The position numbers and the translations under genes were made by a program. Positions 18,352 to 27,247 of a stretch of 59,131 nt of DNA are shown in pieces. The stretch spans positions 1 to 59,131 of the forward strand of contig NZ_RDQF01000048.1 in NCBI RefSeq assembly GCF_004114425.1. Direction: 5' to 3'. The notes under the pieces were generated by a model. The model saw only the letters and a list, made by a program, of their open reading frames with translations, was not told the origin of the DNA and ran no database searches. Origin of the DNA: Bradyrhizobium vignae. Its GTDB lineage: Bacteria > Pseudomonadota > Alphaproteobacteria > Rhizobiales > Xanthobacteraceae. Each line of letters starts with the position of its first letter. Position 1 is the stretch's first letter.

Positions 18352-19287
18352 CTACCGCAGCTTAAGCTTCTCCGCCGGCACCGTCATGGCCGCAACGCCA
18401 GCCATGACCAACAATAATCCCAGCGCCAGGTTCGACGGCACGCTCTCGCCGAGCAGCAGCACGGAGAGGCCGACGCCGATCGGGATGCGCAAATAGCCTT
18501 GCGCGTTGGTGGTCAGCGTGCCGAGCCGGCCGAGGCAGACGTAGAACAGCATCAGGCCTAGCGCGCTCGACACGATGCCCATGACGATGGTGGCGATGAT
18601 GGCCGTCGGCGTCGGATGCAAAGTCCAGGGCTGGTCGATGATCAGCGAGGGAGGCAGCAGCACGAGGCCGCCGAACAGCAGGGAGCCGGCCGCAACCACC
18701 ATCGGGTCGTACTCGGACAGCCTGAGGCCGAAGATGGTCGCGCAGGCAAAGGAGACGGTGGCGAGGAGGATTGCGATCTCTGCCACGATCTCGCTACCGA
18801 AGCCGCGCAGCGCATCGAGGCCGACAATGGCGAGGGTGCCGGCGAGGCCGAGGATCGCGCCAACGAGCTTCAGCAGCGTCGCCGGCTCGTGCCGCGTGAT
18901 CAGGGAGGTGATCAGGAAGGCGAAGATCGGCGTCGTCGAGGCCAGCACCACCGTATTCGAGGCCGGCACATATTGCTGCGACCAGGTGATGATCAGGAAC
19001 GGGAAGGTCGAGTTGATCAATTGCTGGGTCGCGAACAGCTTCCAGGCCTTCGCGTCGGTCGGGATCCTGACCCCGCGCATCCACAGGATGGCGAACAGGA
19101 AGGCGGCCGCGATCAGCGAGCGTGCCGAGATGAAGGTGATGGGTGGGATCGTATCCAACGCCAGCTTGGCCAGCGGATAGGTCGAGCTCCAGCAGCAGGC
19201 CAGCGCGAGCAGCAGTGCATAGTCGCGCCAGTTGCGCGCGCCGGTGGCGGCGATCGACGGCAATGGCGCTGATCCGGACGCCGTCAT
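18352..19287 (-). CDS. DMT-superfamily (EamA) transporter
   Basis: 311 residues with about ten membrane helices in two EamA halves (roughly 20-150 and 165-300). Typical phrases: WSSTYPLAKLALD, FISARSLIAAAFL, SNTVVLASTTPIFAFLIT, GLAGTLAIVGLDAL, and GYLRIPIGVGLSVLLLGE in the second half. Members export amino acids or other small metabolites; the substrate cannot be read from the sequence. The next leftward gene in transcription order upstream is a hotdog thioesterase, about 100 bases away. Confidence 0.88.
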   Translation of the reverse strand: MTASGSAPLPSIAATGARNWRDYALLLALACCWSSTYPLAKLALDTIPPITFISARSLIAAAFLFAILWMRGVRIPTDAKAWKLFATQQLINSTFPFLIITWSQQYVPASNTVVLASTTPIFAFLITSLITRHEPATLLKLVGAILGLAGTLAIVGLDALRGFGSEIVAEIAILLATVSFACATIFGLRLSEYDPMVVAAGSLLFGGLVLLPPSLIIDQPWTLHPTPTAIIATIVMGIVSSALGLMLFYVCLGRLGTLTTNAQGYLRIPIGVGLSVLLLGESVPSNLALGLLLVMAGVAAMTVPAEKLKLR

Positions 19288-19391
19288 GCGACCCGTCTCG
19301 GATGTGCTCTGCGGCACCTTATGTCTGCTCCCCGGCGCGAAAGCGCTTAGGCAACTGTGGGCGAGGGGGCGCCAAAAAGGAAGGCGCCGAG

Positions 19392-19871
19392 CTATGCGTT
19401 TGGCTGAGGTTGCGCCTTCCGCTTCACCCGCTTGATCGTGCCGGAAAAGGTGAACAGCTGCCTGTCGCCGGACATCATCCTGCCACGCAGGAAAATCAGC
19501 GAACCGCCGGCCCGGCTGATCTCGCCGGTGCATTCGACCAGCTCACCCTCCCGGGCCGCGTCGAGGAATTCGCAGGCAAAATTGGTCGTCACGGCCCGTC
19601 CATCCAGGACGTGGGTGGCGATCGCAAACAGGGAATAGTCCGCAAAGGCCATGTAGCAGCCGCCATGGACGTTGCCGGAGCCATTGAGGTGCTTCTTCTC
19701 GACCCGGAAGGCGCAGCGGACGCTGCCGTCCGGCTCGATCCGGTGCCAGAAGGGTCCGACATGGGACTCAAAACTGTCGCGAATCCAGGTCCGCCAGCCC
19801 TTGAATTCCCCCTCTGTCGCGACATGGAGGTCGGGGCGGCGGGGCGGGGGCGCTTTGGTCAATTCGTGCAA
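19392..19871 (-). CDS. PaaI-type hotdog thioesterase
   Basis: 159 residues. The hotdog core is seen in KHLNGSGNVHGGCYMAFADYSLFAIA, with the HGG turn of PaaI-like acyl-CoA thioesterases, and in TTNFACEFLDAAREGELVECTGEI. It would hydrolyse acyl-CoA esters; the acyl group is unknown. It is upstream of the DMT transporter on the same strand, so the two may share a transcript. It faces purL divergently. Confidence 0.87.
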   Translation of the reverse strand: MHELTKAPPPRRPDLHVATEGEFKGWRTWIRDSFESHVGPFWHRIEPDGSVRCAFRVEKKHLNGSGNVHGGCYMAFADYSLFAIATHVLDGRAVTTNFACEFLDAAREGELVECTGEISRAGGSLIFLRGRMMSGDRQLFTFSGTIKRVKRKAQPQPNA

Positions 19872-20055
19872 GGAAATAGGCCTTCAATTGCGGGTCTTTA
19901 GCCCTTAAATCCGATCCGTTCGCGCCGTGCAATTCCCGTTCCCGCGGGGCCCCCGGCGCAAAACGTGGGACAGCGGGAAAATGCGTCATAAAGGGCTTTT
20001 CGTGAGCCCCCGATGTTCCTAAGAACGGCCAACCGCCGCCGAAAGCCTCGAATCC

Positions 20056-22266
20056 ATGAAGAATGAACCCAAGATCACCCCCGAACTGGTTGCCGCCCAC
20101 GGGCTCAAGCCCGACGAGTATGAGCGCATCCTGAAGCTGATCGGGCGGGAGCCGACCTTCACCGAGCTCGGCATCTTCTCGGCGATGTGGAACGAGCACT
20201 GCTCGTACAAGTCCTCGCGCATCCATTTGCGCGGCCTGCCGACCAAAGCGCCTTGGGTGATCCAGGGCCCCGGCGAGAACGCCGGCGTGATCGACATCGG
20301 CGATGGTCAGGCCGTGGTCTTCAAGATGGAGAGCCATAACCACCCGAGCTACATCGAGCCCTATCAGGGTGCGACCACCGGTGTCGGCGGCATCCTGCGC
20401 GACGTCTTCACCATGGGCGCGCGCCCCATTGCCTGCCTCAATGCGCTCAGCTTCGGCGCACCCGAGCACCCGAAGACGCGGCATCTCGTCTCCGGCGTCG
20501 TGGCGGGCGTCGGCGGCTACGGCAATTCCTTCGGCGTGCCGACCGTGGGTGGCCAGGTGCGCTTTCACACCCGCTACGACGGCAACATCCTGGTCAATGC
20601 CATGGCTGTCGGCCTCGCCGACGCTGACAAGATTTTCTATGCGGCCGCCTCAGGCGTGAACATGCCGATCGTCTATCTCGGCTCCAAGACCGGCCGCGAC
20701 GGCATCCATGGCGCCTCGATGGCCTCGGCCGAGTTCGACGACAAGTCCGAGGAGAAGCGCCCGACCGTGCAGGTCGGCGATCCCTTCGCCGAGAAGCTGC
20801 TGCTCGAGGCCTGTCTCGAGATCATGGAGAAGGGCTGCGTCATCGCGATCCAGGACATGGGCGCAGCGGGCCTGACCTGCTCGGCGGTGGAGATGGGCGC
20901 CAAGGGCGATCTCGGCGTCGACCTCGATCTCGATGCGGTGCCGACCCGCGAGACCGGCATGAGCGCCTACGAGATGATGCTCTCGGAGAGCCAGGAGCGC
21001 ATGCTCATGGTGCTCAAGCCCGAGAAGGAAAAGGAAGCCGAGGCGATCTTCACCAAGTGGGGCCTCGATTTCGCGGTGGTCGGCTACACCACGCCGAGCA
21101 AGCGCTTCGTGGTCAAGCATGGCGGCGACGTCATGGCCGACCTGCCCATCAAGGAGCTCGGCGACGAGGCTCCGGTCTATGACCGGCCGCATGTCCCCTC
21201 CGCCGCGCTGCCGATCGTGCATGCCCGCGACGTGCCGGCACCGATGACGCTTGGTGCCGCGCTCGAGAAGCTGATCGGCACGCCCGACATGTGCTCCAAG
21301 CGCTGGGTCTGGGAGCAGTACGACCACGTCATCCTCGGCAACACCATGCAGCGCCCCGGCGGCGATGCCGCCGTCGTGCGCGTACAGGACGGGCCGAAGG
21401 GCCTCGCGCTGACCGTCGACGTCACGCCGCGCTATTGCGAGGCCGATCCGTTCGAGGGCGGCAAGCAGGCCGTCGCCGAAGCCTGGCGCAACATCACCGC
21501 GGTCGGCGGCAAGCCGCTCGCGATCACCGACAATCTCAACTTCGGCAATCCTGAGAGGCCCGAGATCATGGGCCAGTTCGTCGGCTGTCTGAAGGGCATC
21601 TCGGAAGCCTGCCGCACGCTCGATTTCCCGGTCGTGTCCGGAAACGTCTCGCTCTACAACGAGACCAATGGCCGCGCGATCCTGCCGACGCCCTCGATCG
21701 GCGGCGTTGGTCTGCTCGACGATTTCACCAAGTCTGCTTCGCTCGCCTTCAAGGCCGAAGGCGAGGCGATCCTGCTGGTCGGTGAGACCCATGGCTGGCT
21801 CGGCCAGTCGGTTTACCTGCGCGACATCTGCGGCCGCGAGGAGGGCGCGCCGCCGCCGGTCGATCTCGCCGCCGAAAAACGCAACGGCGATTGCGTGCGC
21901 GGCATGATCCATGCGGGCACCGCGACCGCCGTGCACGACCTCTCCGACGGCGGTCTGCTGATCGCGCTCGCCGAGATGGCGATGGCGAGCGGCATCGGCG
22001 CCAAACTGCTGGCGGCGCCGAGTGCGCTGGTGCCGCAAGCCTATTGGTTCGGCGAGGACCAGGCGCGCTATCTCGTCACCGTTCCGGAAACGGAAGCCGG
22101 CCGCGTGCTCGCCAAGATGCGCGGCTGCGAGGTGCCGTGCGTGCGGATCGGCACCACCGGCGGCGATGCGATTGCGATCGCAGGCGAGGCGCCTGTTGCG
22201 ATCGACGTGCTGCGGGCCTCGTTCGAGCGTTGGCTGCCGGAGTATATGGGCGGAAAGGCGGCGTGA
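20056..22266 (+). CDS. purL: Phosphoribosylformylglycinamidine synthase, large subunit
   Basis: 736 residues, the normal length for the small-type PurL that needs PurS and PurQ. It makes FGAM from FGAR, ATP and ammonia. Clear features: FSAMWNEHCSYKSSR at the N-terminus, KMESHNHPSYIEPYQGA, GVGGILRDVFTMGARP, DMGAAGLTCS, and in the second half NFGNPERPEIMG, VSGNVSLYNET and HDLSDGGLLIALAEMA. It is about 190 bases from the divergent thioesterase gene, so it should have its own promoter. A repeat follows the stop. Confidence 0.97.
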   Translation: MKNEPKITPELVAAHGLKPDEYERILKLIGREPTFTELGIFSAMWNEHCSYKSSRIHLRGLPTKAPWVIQGPGENAGVIDIGDGQAVVFKMESHNHPSYIEPYQGATTGVGGILRDVFTMGARPIACLNALSFGAPEHPKTRHLVSGVVAGVGGYGNSFGVPTVGGQVRFHTRYDGNILVNAMAVGLADADKIFYAAASGVNMPIVYLGSKTGRDGIHGASMASAEFDDKSEEKRPTVQVGDPFAEKLLLEACLEIMEKGCVIAIQDMGAAGLTCSAVEMGAKGDLGVDLDLDAVPTRETGMSAYEMMLSESQERMLMVLKPEKEKEAEAIFTKWGLDFAVVGYTTPSKRFVVKHGGDVMADLPIKELGDEAPVYDRPHVPSAALPIVHARDVPAPMTLGAALEKLIGTPDMCSKRWVWEQYDHVILGNTMQRPGGDAAVVRVQDGPKGLALTVDVTPRYCEADPFEGGKQAVAEAWRNITAVGGKPLAITDNLNFGNPERPEIMGQFVGCLKGISEACRTLDFPVVSGNVSLYNETNGRAILPTPSIGGVGLLDDFTKSASLAFKAEGEAILLVGETHGWLGQSVYLRDICGREEGAPPPVDLAAEKRNGDCVRGMIHAGTATAVHDLSDGGLLIALAEMAMASGIGAKLLAAPSALVPQAYWFGEDQARYLVTVPETEAGRVLAKMRGCEVPCVRIGTTGGDAIAIAGEAPVAIDVLRASFERWLPEYMGGKAA

Positions 22267-22282
22267 GGCGCTGCCACGACCT

Positions 22283-22402
22283 CCGTCATTGCGAGCCAAC
22301 GGGTCCGCGCGAAGCGCGGCCCGATGACAGGCTCCGCGAAGCAATCCAGGCTGTCTCCTCCGCGGCAGTCTGGATTCGTCGCAAGGGCTCCTCGCAACGA
22401 CG
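22283..22402. repeat. Palindromic repeat, CCGTCATTGCGAGC type
   Basis: About 120 bases from CCGTCATTGCGAGC to GCTCCTCGCAACGACG, with internal GCGCGAAGCGCGG and GCAATCCAGGC / GTCTGGATTCGTC segments. It folds end to end. It lies between purL and the convergent acyltransferase gene. Confidence 0.8.
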
Positions 22403-22419
22403 AGTGGAGAGGCCTGGCC

Positions 22420-23607
22420 TCACAACACCTGCGACGCGCCCGGGATCTGCCGCAACGCTCGCGTCAGCGCCCAGCTCGCCGCGACAGTCAGTACAAACCC
22501 GATCGTGGCCTTGACGATCGCCGGCAGGTCATAGTCGAACAGCCAGTATTGCAGCCACAGTGCGATCGGATAGTGCACCAGGAACATGCCGAACGCGTCG
22601 CCCTGCATTGGATCGAGCAGCCTGGCTGAGCCTGATTGCTTGAACCTCTGGAAAAAGGCCAGGATCAGAAACATGATGGCCACGCTGAAGACAGTGAAGC
22701 AGATGGCATAGAGCGCTTCATACCAGTCCGGTAACGGCGACGGGTTGCCCAGTATTTCGCGCTTGATGAAGATCAGTCCCCACAACAGGCAATACGGAAC
22801 GATCGCCAGTACCATCCAGTCCCAACTGACCTTTGCCATGCGGCCGTCGACAGCGAGCAGCCCGCGATCCATTTGCGCAACGCCGATGCCGGCACCGAAA
22901 AAGAAGTAGGTCGCGTAGAGCATCACGCGCCCGTGCTGGACCGAGAATGGCCCGAACTCGAACCAACTGCTTGGTCCGAAGTGAACCCGCCCGGGAATGT
23001 AGAACGCCGCGGTGACGGCTAGCATGACCGCGAAGAACACGGCGGGACGACGGCGACCATGTAGCGAAAGGCGATTGATCGGATCGAGCAGATTGGGTGA
23101 CAGCCGGTGCAGCAGGCAGGCAACCAGGTCGAAGGCGAACAAGACCCAAAGGAACCAAATCGGCCCGCTCGGCCACGGGCCCTTCGTGACCATATTCCAC
23201 CAGAATTCCGAAAAGCCGATCTCGGGATGCTGCCGCAGGGAGATCGCGTAGTAGGCGAGCGGAATGACCGTAAGGGCACAGACCGCGAAGGGTAAGCCAA
23301 GCCGCAGCAGGCGATCTGCCAAATAGCTCCGCGCTCCCTTCCGGGCGATGCCAGACCAGGCGAACAGTCCCGACAGGAAGAAGAACATCGCCATGAAGAA
23401 ACTGTCGGTGGCGAGCACGATCATGTCGAAGCCGAAGAAATACTTCGGATCGGTATGACCGAAATAAGTATAGGGGATCACCGCGTGATGCAGCAGCACC
23501 ACCAGAGTCAGGAAGGTGCGGGCGCGATCAATCGCCAAATTGCGCGCCTTGCTCTTCGGCGCGGCATGCACCTCTGCGCCGATCGTCGCTGAATGTGACA
23601 TCGTCAT
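22420..23607 (-). CDS. Membrane acyltransferase 3 family protein
   Basis: 395 residues and about ten membrane helices. The family start is seen in ARNLAIDRARTFLTLVVLLHHAVIPY (conserved Arg and His-His) and FFMAMFFFLSGLFAW, with RLLRLGLPFAV after it. Such proteins move acetyl, succinyl or other acyl groups onto exported sugars or lipids. It resembles the OpgC-like branch (glucan modification) by layout, but the substrate is not readable. No polysaccharide genes are near. It lies between purL and the small membrane protein gene, in the opposite direction. Confidence 0.85.
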   Translation of the reverse strand: MTMSHSATIGAEVHAAPKSKARNLAIDRARTFLTLVVLLHHAVIPYTYFGHTDPKYFFGFDMIVLATDSFFMAMFFFLSGLFAWSGIARKGARSYLADRLLRLGLPFAVCALTVIPLAYYAISLRQHPEIGFSEFWWNMVTKGPWPSGPIWFLWVLFAFDLVACLLHRLSPNLLDPINRLSLHGRRRPAVFFAVMLAVTAAFYIPGRVHFGPSSWFEFGPFSVQHGRVMLYATYFFFGAGIGVAQMDRGLLAVDGRMAKVSWDWMVLAIVPYCLLWGLIFIKREILGNPSPLPDWYEALYAICFTVFSVAIMFLILAFFQRFKQSGSARLLDPMQGDAFGMFLVHYPIALWLQYWLFDYDLPAIVKATIGFVLTVAASWALTRALRQIPGASQVL

Positions 23608-23784
23608 CGTGGCCGCCCCGATCCTGATCCCGGCTGGACTGTGCCGCCGGGAACTCGATTCAGCAAGGACAGTTTATTTGGAAGGGTCAGCCCCGACGAC
23701 CTCTAGGAACCAGTTCCGCGCAGCGAAGTTAGCATCCGCCGAAAACGGCGAGGGCCGCAAGAAAGCGGCAGTTCGGAGCTGGTG

Positions 23785-23958
23785 ATGACCATCCTGAAAT
23801 GGGCGCTGATCTTCCTACTTGTCTCGATCGTGGCCGGCGTGCTCGGCTTCACCGGCATCTCGGCCGCCTCCGCCGACATCGCCCGCTTCCTGTTCTACGT
23901 CTTCGTCGTGATCTTCCTGGTGTTGCTGATCCTGGGGCTCACGATCTTCAGGGCGTAG
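23785..23958 (+). CDS. Small DUF1328 (YtjA/UPF0391) membrane protein
   Basis: 57 residues: MTILKWALIFLLVSIVAG, then a GFTGISAASADIARFL stretch and a second hydrophobic segment (FYVFVVIFLVLLILGLTIF). Two membrane helices and the GFTGIA-type turn are the marks of the DUF1328 family, small inner-membrane proteins often linked to stress but of unknown function. A GGAGCTGGTG stretch precedes the ATG. A palindromic repeat follows at once. Confidence 0.88.
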   Translation: MTILKWALIFLLVSIVAGVLGFTGISAASADIARFLFYVFVVIFLVLLILGLTIFRA

Positions 23959-23963
23959 CGCCG

Positions 23964-24047
23964 TGGTCATTCCGGGGTGATGCGAAGCATCGAACCCGGA
24001 ATCTCGAGTTTCCGGGTTCGGTCCTGCGGACCGCCCCGGAATGACCA
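23964..24047. repeat. Palindromic repeat, TCATTCCGGGG type, copy 1
   Basis: TGGTCATTCCGGGG (23964-23977) pairs with CCCCGGAATGACCA (24034-24047). The centre is AACCCGGAATCTCGAG / TTTCCGGGTT. A sibling copy lies at about 42574-42655. Confidence 0.85.
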
Positions 24048-24056
24048 TCACCAGAA

Positions 24057-24416
24057 CTACCCCACTTCCTCGATCTTCACCTTGTCCGGATAGAAGGCGA
24101 GATGGCCGGAAATCTCGGTCATCGCGGGAAAGGGCGTCTCGTAGGTCCAGATCGCGTTGTCCAGCGTCTTGCCGTCGGCCTTGACGCTGTAATAGTTCGC
24201 GTCGCCCTTGTACGGGCAGTGGGTGATGCGGTCGGTACGCTCCAGCAGGGCCATGTTGGCGTCCTCTCGCGGCACATATTGCACCGCCGGATATTTGGCC
24301 TCCTTTAGAGTCAGCGCCTTGCTGGTCTCGGCGATCACGATGTCACCCGCCGTGACGCGGACGCGCCGGGGATTTGGGGTGATGGTGATGGGGTGGTCGG
24401 GCCCTGGAAGCTTCAT
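24057..24416 (-). CDS. DUF427 protein
   Basis: 119 residues. The DUF427 signature is clear: NPRRVRVTAGDIVIAETSKALTL, YPAVQYVPREDA, THCPYKGDANYYSV and AIWTYETPFPAMTEISGHLAFYPDKV. The fold is a small beta barrel; the function is unknown, with a conserved Cys-Pro-Tyr-Lys-Gly segment that suggests ligand binding. It is between a repeat and bolA and reads away from bolA. Confidence 0.9.
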   Translation of the reverse strand: MKLPGPDHPITITPNPRRVRVTAGDIVIAETSKALTLKEAKYPAVQYVPREDANMALLERTDRITHCPYKGDANYYSVKADGKTLDNAIWTYETPFPAMTEISGHLAFYPDKVKIEEVG

Positions 24417-24600
24417 GATTTCACGCCTTTTCGATCAATCTGCCGCGCACGGCACTTTGTCGTGCCTTTCTCCTGGTGCGATCACGGATATAGTGTCGGA
24501 AGACGTGACCTAGAAGGCCGTTCACGCTAAGTTTGAGCCTGCCGGCGAGGGGACCACTGGCCGTGATTCGAACGCTTAGACCAGAAGGAGCAAGACCCGA

Positions 24601-24837
24601 ATGCCCATGGACGCCCACGATATCGAGGCGATGATCAAGGCAGCGATCCCCGATGCCGAGGTGACCATCCGTGACCTCGCCGGCGACGGCGATCACTATG
24701 CCGCGACCGTGATCTCGGAATCCTTCCGCGGCAAGTCGCGCGTCCAGCAGCACCAGATCGTCTACCAGTCCCTGCGCGGCCAGATGGGCGGCGTCCTGCA
24801 CGCGCTGGCGCTGCAAACCGGTGTACCCGGCAGCTGA
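24601..24837 (+). CDS. BolA-family protein
   Basis: 78 residues. The BolA fold is seen in HDIEAMIKAAIPDAEVTIRDLAGDGDHYAATVIS, then GKSRVQQHQIVYQSLRGQMGG with the conserved region around the invariant His, and a C-terminal HALALQT helix. BolA proteins pair with CGFS glutaredoxins around a 2Fe-2S cluster and act in iron handling. The matching grxD lies 3.9 kb downstream on the same strand. A GGAG ribosome site precedes the ATG. Confidence 0.9.
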   Translation: MPMDAHDIEAMIKAAIPDAEVTIRDLAGDGDHYAATVISESFRGKSRVQQHQIVYQSLRGQMGGVLHALALQTGVPGS

Positions 24838-24858
24838 CCTGATCGCGCCACGGGGACG

Positions 24859-26055
24859 ATGATGGCTGCGGACAACCCGCGCGGCGCGATGTTTCGCGTC
24901 ATCGTGCCGAACCAGCACAGCCGCGTCACCTTTGTCGAGCTGTTCTTCGACCTCGTCTTCGTCTTTGCCGTCACGCAAATCTCGCACACGTTGCTGCACC
25001 ATTTCACGCCGCTCGGCGCGGTGCATGTCGTGGTGCTCTTTCTCGCGGTGTGGTGGGTGTGGGTCTACACCGCCTGGGTCACCAACTGGCTCAATCCCGA
25101 ACTGACGCCGGTCCGCCTCCTGCTCTTTGCGATGATGTTGGGTGGTCTCGTGCTGTCGACGACGATCCCGACCGCCTTCGAGGGGCGCGGCCTGTGGTTC
25201 GCCATTGCCTATGCGACCATGCAGGTCGGACGTACCGCGTTCTGGCTGTTCGCAACGCCGCGGCATCGAACGGCCGTGCGGCACAACGCGATCCGCATCC
25301 TGACCTGGCTGTCGATCTCCGCGGTGCTGTGGATCGCAGGCGGTCTGTCCGAGGGCGACACGCGGCTATGGCTGTGGATCGCGGCGGTGACCTGGGAATA
25401 CATCTCGCCGGCGGCACGCTTCTGGGTCCCGAAGCTTGGATTCTCCTCGGTCGAGGCGTGGGCCGTCGAAGGCGGCCACATGGCCGAGCGCTGCGCGCTG
25501 TTCGTCATCATCGCGCTCGGTGAAGCCATCGTCGTCAACGGCGCGACCTTCGCTGAACTGGAGTGGACCGCGGGCAATATTCTCGCTTTCGTCGCGGCGC
25601 TGGTCGGCGCCATCGCGATGTGGTGGATCTATTTCCACAAGGGCGCGGAGGCGGGCTCCGAGCGGATCTCCAAGTCAGCCGAATCCGGCCGCCTGGCGCG
25701 GCTCGCCTACACCTATCTGCACATGCCGATCGTCGCCGGCATCATCCTGACCGCGGTCTCGGACGAGCTCGTGCTGAAGCATCCGACCGGCCATCCCGAC
25801 ATCCGCACGGTCGTGAGCACGATCGGCGGCCCGCTGGTGTTCCTGGTCGGCACCATCCTGTTCAAGCACACGATCCGCGGCTTCCTGCAGCTCTCGCACG
25901 GCATCGGCATCATCCTGCTGCTGGCGCTGTGGTGGTTCGCCGCCGATCTGTCGCCGCTCTGGCTGTCGGTCGCAACGACCGTGATCATGATCGTCGTGGC
26001 GGTGTGGGAGTCGGTGTCACTGGGGTCGGTGGCGGAAGGGGCCGAGGAGCATTGA
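24859..26055 (+). CDS. Low temperature requirement protein A (LtrA) family membrane protein
   Basis: 398 residues with about ten membrane helices. The LtrA start RVTFVELFFDLVFVFAVTQISHTLLHH and the later HMAERCALFVIIALGEAIVVNG segment are diagnostic. The family was named from a Listeria mutant unable to grow in the cold; its biochemical role is unknown. It follows bolA by about 20 bases and may be read from the same transcript. The start is ATG-ATG at 24859/24862; I take the first. Confidence 0.88.
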   Translation: MMAADNPRGAMFRVIVPNQHSRVTFVELFFDLVFVFAVTQISHTLLHHFTPLGAVHVVVLFLAVWWVWVYTAWVTNWLNPELTPVRLLLFAMMLGGLVLSTTIPTAFEGRGLWFAIAYATMQVGRTAFWLFATPRHRTAVRHNAIRILTWLSISAVLWIAGGLSEGDTRLWLWIAAVTWEYISPAARFWVPKLGFSSVEAWAVEGGHMAERCALFVIIALGEAIVVNGATFAELEWTAGNILAFVAALVGAIAMWWIYFHKGAEAGSERISKSAESGRLARLAYTYLHMPIVAGIILTAVSDELVLKHPTGHPDIRTVVSTIGGPLVFLVGTILFKHTIRGFLQLSHGIGIILLLALWWFAADLSPLWLSVATTVIMIVVAVWESVSLGSVAEGAEEH

Positions 26056-26069
26056 CTCTTGAGCGGCCT

Positions 26070-26222
26070 CTGAGCAAGCGCCTCGTCCTTCGAAACGACC
26101 GCGGAGCGGTCTCCTCAGGGCGAGGCTAACGGGACGTGGTGCTCCTTGATATTGCTGCCGCGCACTCCGTCCTCATCCTGAGGAGCCCGCCAAGGGCGGG
26201 CGTCTCGAAGGATGTCTCGGAG
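26070..26222. repeat. Palindromic intergenic repeat, CCTCATCCTGAGGAG type
   Basis: It contains CTCGTCCTTCGAAACGACC...CTCCTCAGGGCGAGG and CCTCATCCTGAGGAGCCCGCC...GGGCGTCTCGAAGGATG, two related inverted blocks. It fills the space between the convergent LtrA and egtD genes. Confidence 0.75.
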
Positions 26223-26225
26223 CGC

Positions 26226-27197
26226 TCACTCAGCGACTTCCAGCGCGTGCACCGAGAACATTTTGGCTGCATCCGTCCAGCTTTCGCGCACGCGCCAACC
26301 CGCGCCCTGCGCCAGCGCGGCGAAGCGCTCGAGGCTGTATTTGTAGCTGTTCTCGGTGTGGATGCTCTCGCCGGGGCGGAACGAGAAGCTGGTGCCGAGC
26401 AGGCGCACGGTCTGGCTCTTCCGGCTGATCAGGTGCATCTCGATGCGGTGCCGCTCGCGATTGTAGATCGCGCGATGAGTGAAGGCGGAGAGATCGAAAT
26501 TGCCGCCGAGCTCACGGTTGATGCGCACCAGCACATTGAGGTTGAAGCGCGCGGTGACGCCGGCGGAATCGTTGTAGGCGTCGTGCAGCACGCGCTCGTT
26601 CTTCTCGAGATCGGCGCCGATGATCATCTGCGCGCCCGGGCCGAGGATCTCGCGGGCGCTCTTCAGGAAGGCCTGCGCTTCCTGCGGCTCGAAATTGCCG
26701 ATGGTGGAGCCCGGGAAGAAGCCGACCTTCAGCATGGACGCGACCTGCTTGGGCAACTCGAATGGCGCGGTGAAGTCGGCGGCCACCGGATAGATGCCGA
26801 GTGAGGGAAAATCCCGCTTCAGCCCGTTCGCCTGCGCCGCCAGGAAGTCGCCCGAGATGTCGACGGGCACGTAGGCTGCGAATTTGCACTGACCCAGCAG
26901 CAGGCGGACCTTTGTTGTTGCACCCGCGCCGAACTCGACCAGTGCCGCGTGCTCCGGAATGATTTTTGCGATCTCGCTGCCGCGCTCCTTCAGGATCGAT
27001 AGCTCGGTGCGCGTCGGGTAATATTCCGGCAGGTGCGTGATCGCCTCGAACAATTCCGATCCCGTCGCGTCGTAGAAATATTTCGGCGACAGTTTTTTCG
27101 GCTGGCGCGAGAGGTCCTCGATGGCCTCGCGGGCAAAGGCAGTGGTCTGCTCGTCGGGGAGATGGGCCTCGGCCAGAGCGCTGGCGTGCACATTCAT
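26226..27197 (-). CDS. egtD: L-histidine N-alpha-methyltransferase (ergothioneine synthesis)
   Basis: 323 residues. EgtD trimethylates histidine to hercynine using SAM, the first step to ergothioneine. Features: KKLSPKYFYDATGSELFEAIT near the start, LVEFGAGATTKVRLLL (SAM loop), FFPGSTIGNFEPQEAQAFL, and NREMHLISR-type RHRIEMHLISRKSQTV with ESIHTENSYKY. The ATG at 27197 follows a CAGGAGAGC ribosome site. It is 50 bases after egtB on the same strand, so the two form an operon egtB-egtD. Confidence 0.95.
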   Translation of the reverse strand: MNVHASALAEAHLPDEQTTAFAREAIEDLSRQPKKLSPKYFYDATGSELFEAITHLPEYYPTRTELSILKERGSEIAKIIPEHAALVEFGAGATTKVRLLLGQCKFAAYVPVDISGDFLAAQANGLKRDFPSLGIYPVAADFTAPFELPKQVASMLKVGFFPGSTIGNFEPQEAQAFLKSAREILGPGAQMIIGADLEKNERVLHDAYNDSAGVTARFNLNVLVRINRELGGNFDLSAFTHRAIYNRERHRIEMHLISRKSQTVRLLGTSFSFRPGESIHTENSYKYSLERFAALAQGAGWRVRESWTDAAKMFSVHALEVAE

Positions 27198-27247
27198 GAT
27201 GCTCTCCTGAACGCGCTGTCCGGCGCGCATTTGTCGACGGATGAGAA

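Noticed and set aside
20650..22344. Long open frame (564 codons) on the minus strand
   Set aside because: It is the antisense shadow of purL. Its composition is the His/Arg/Asp-rich kind expected from reading high-GC codons backwards, and no domain is visible.
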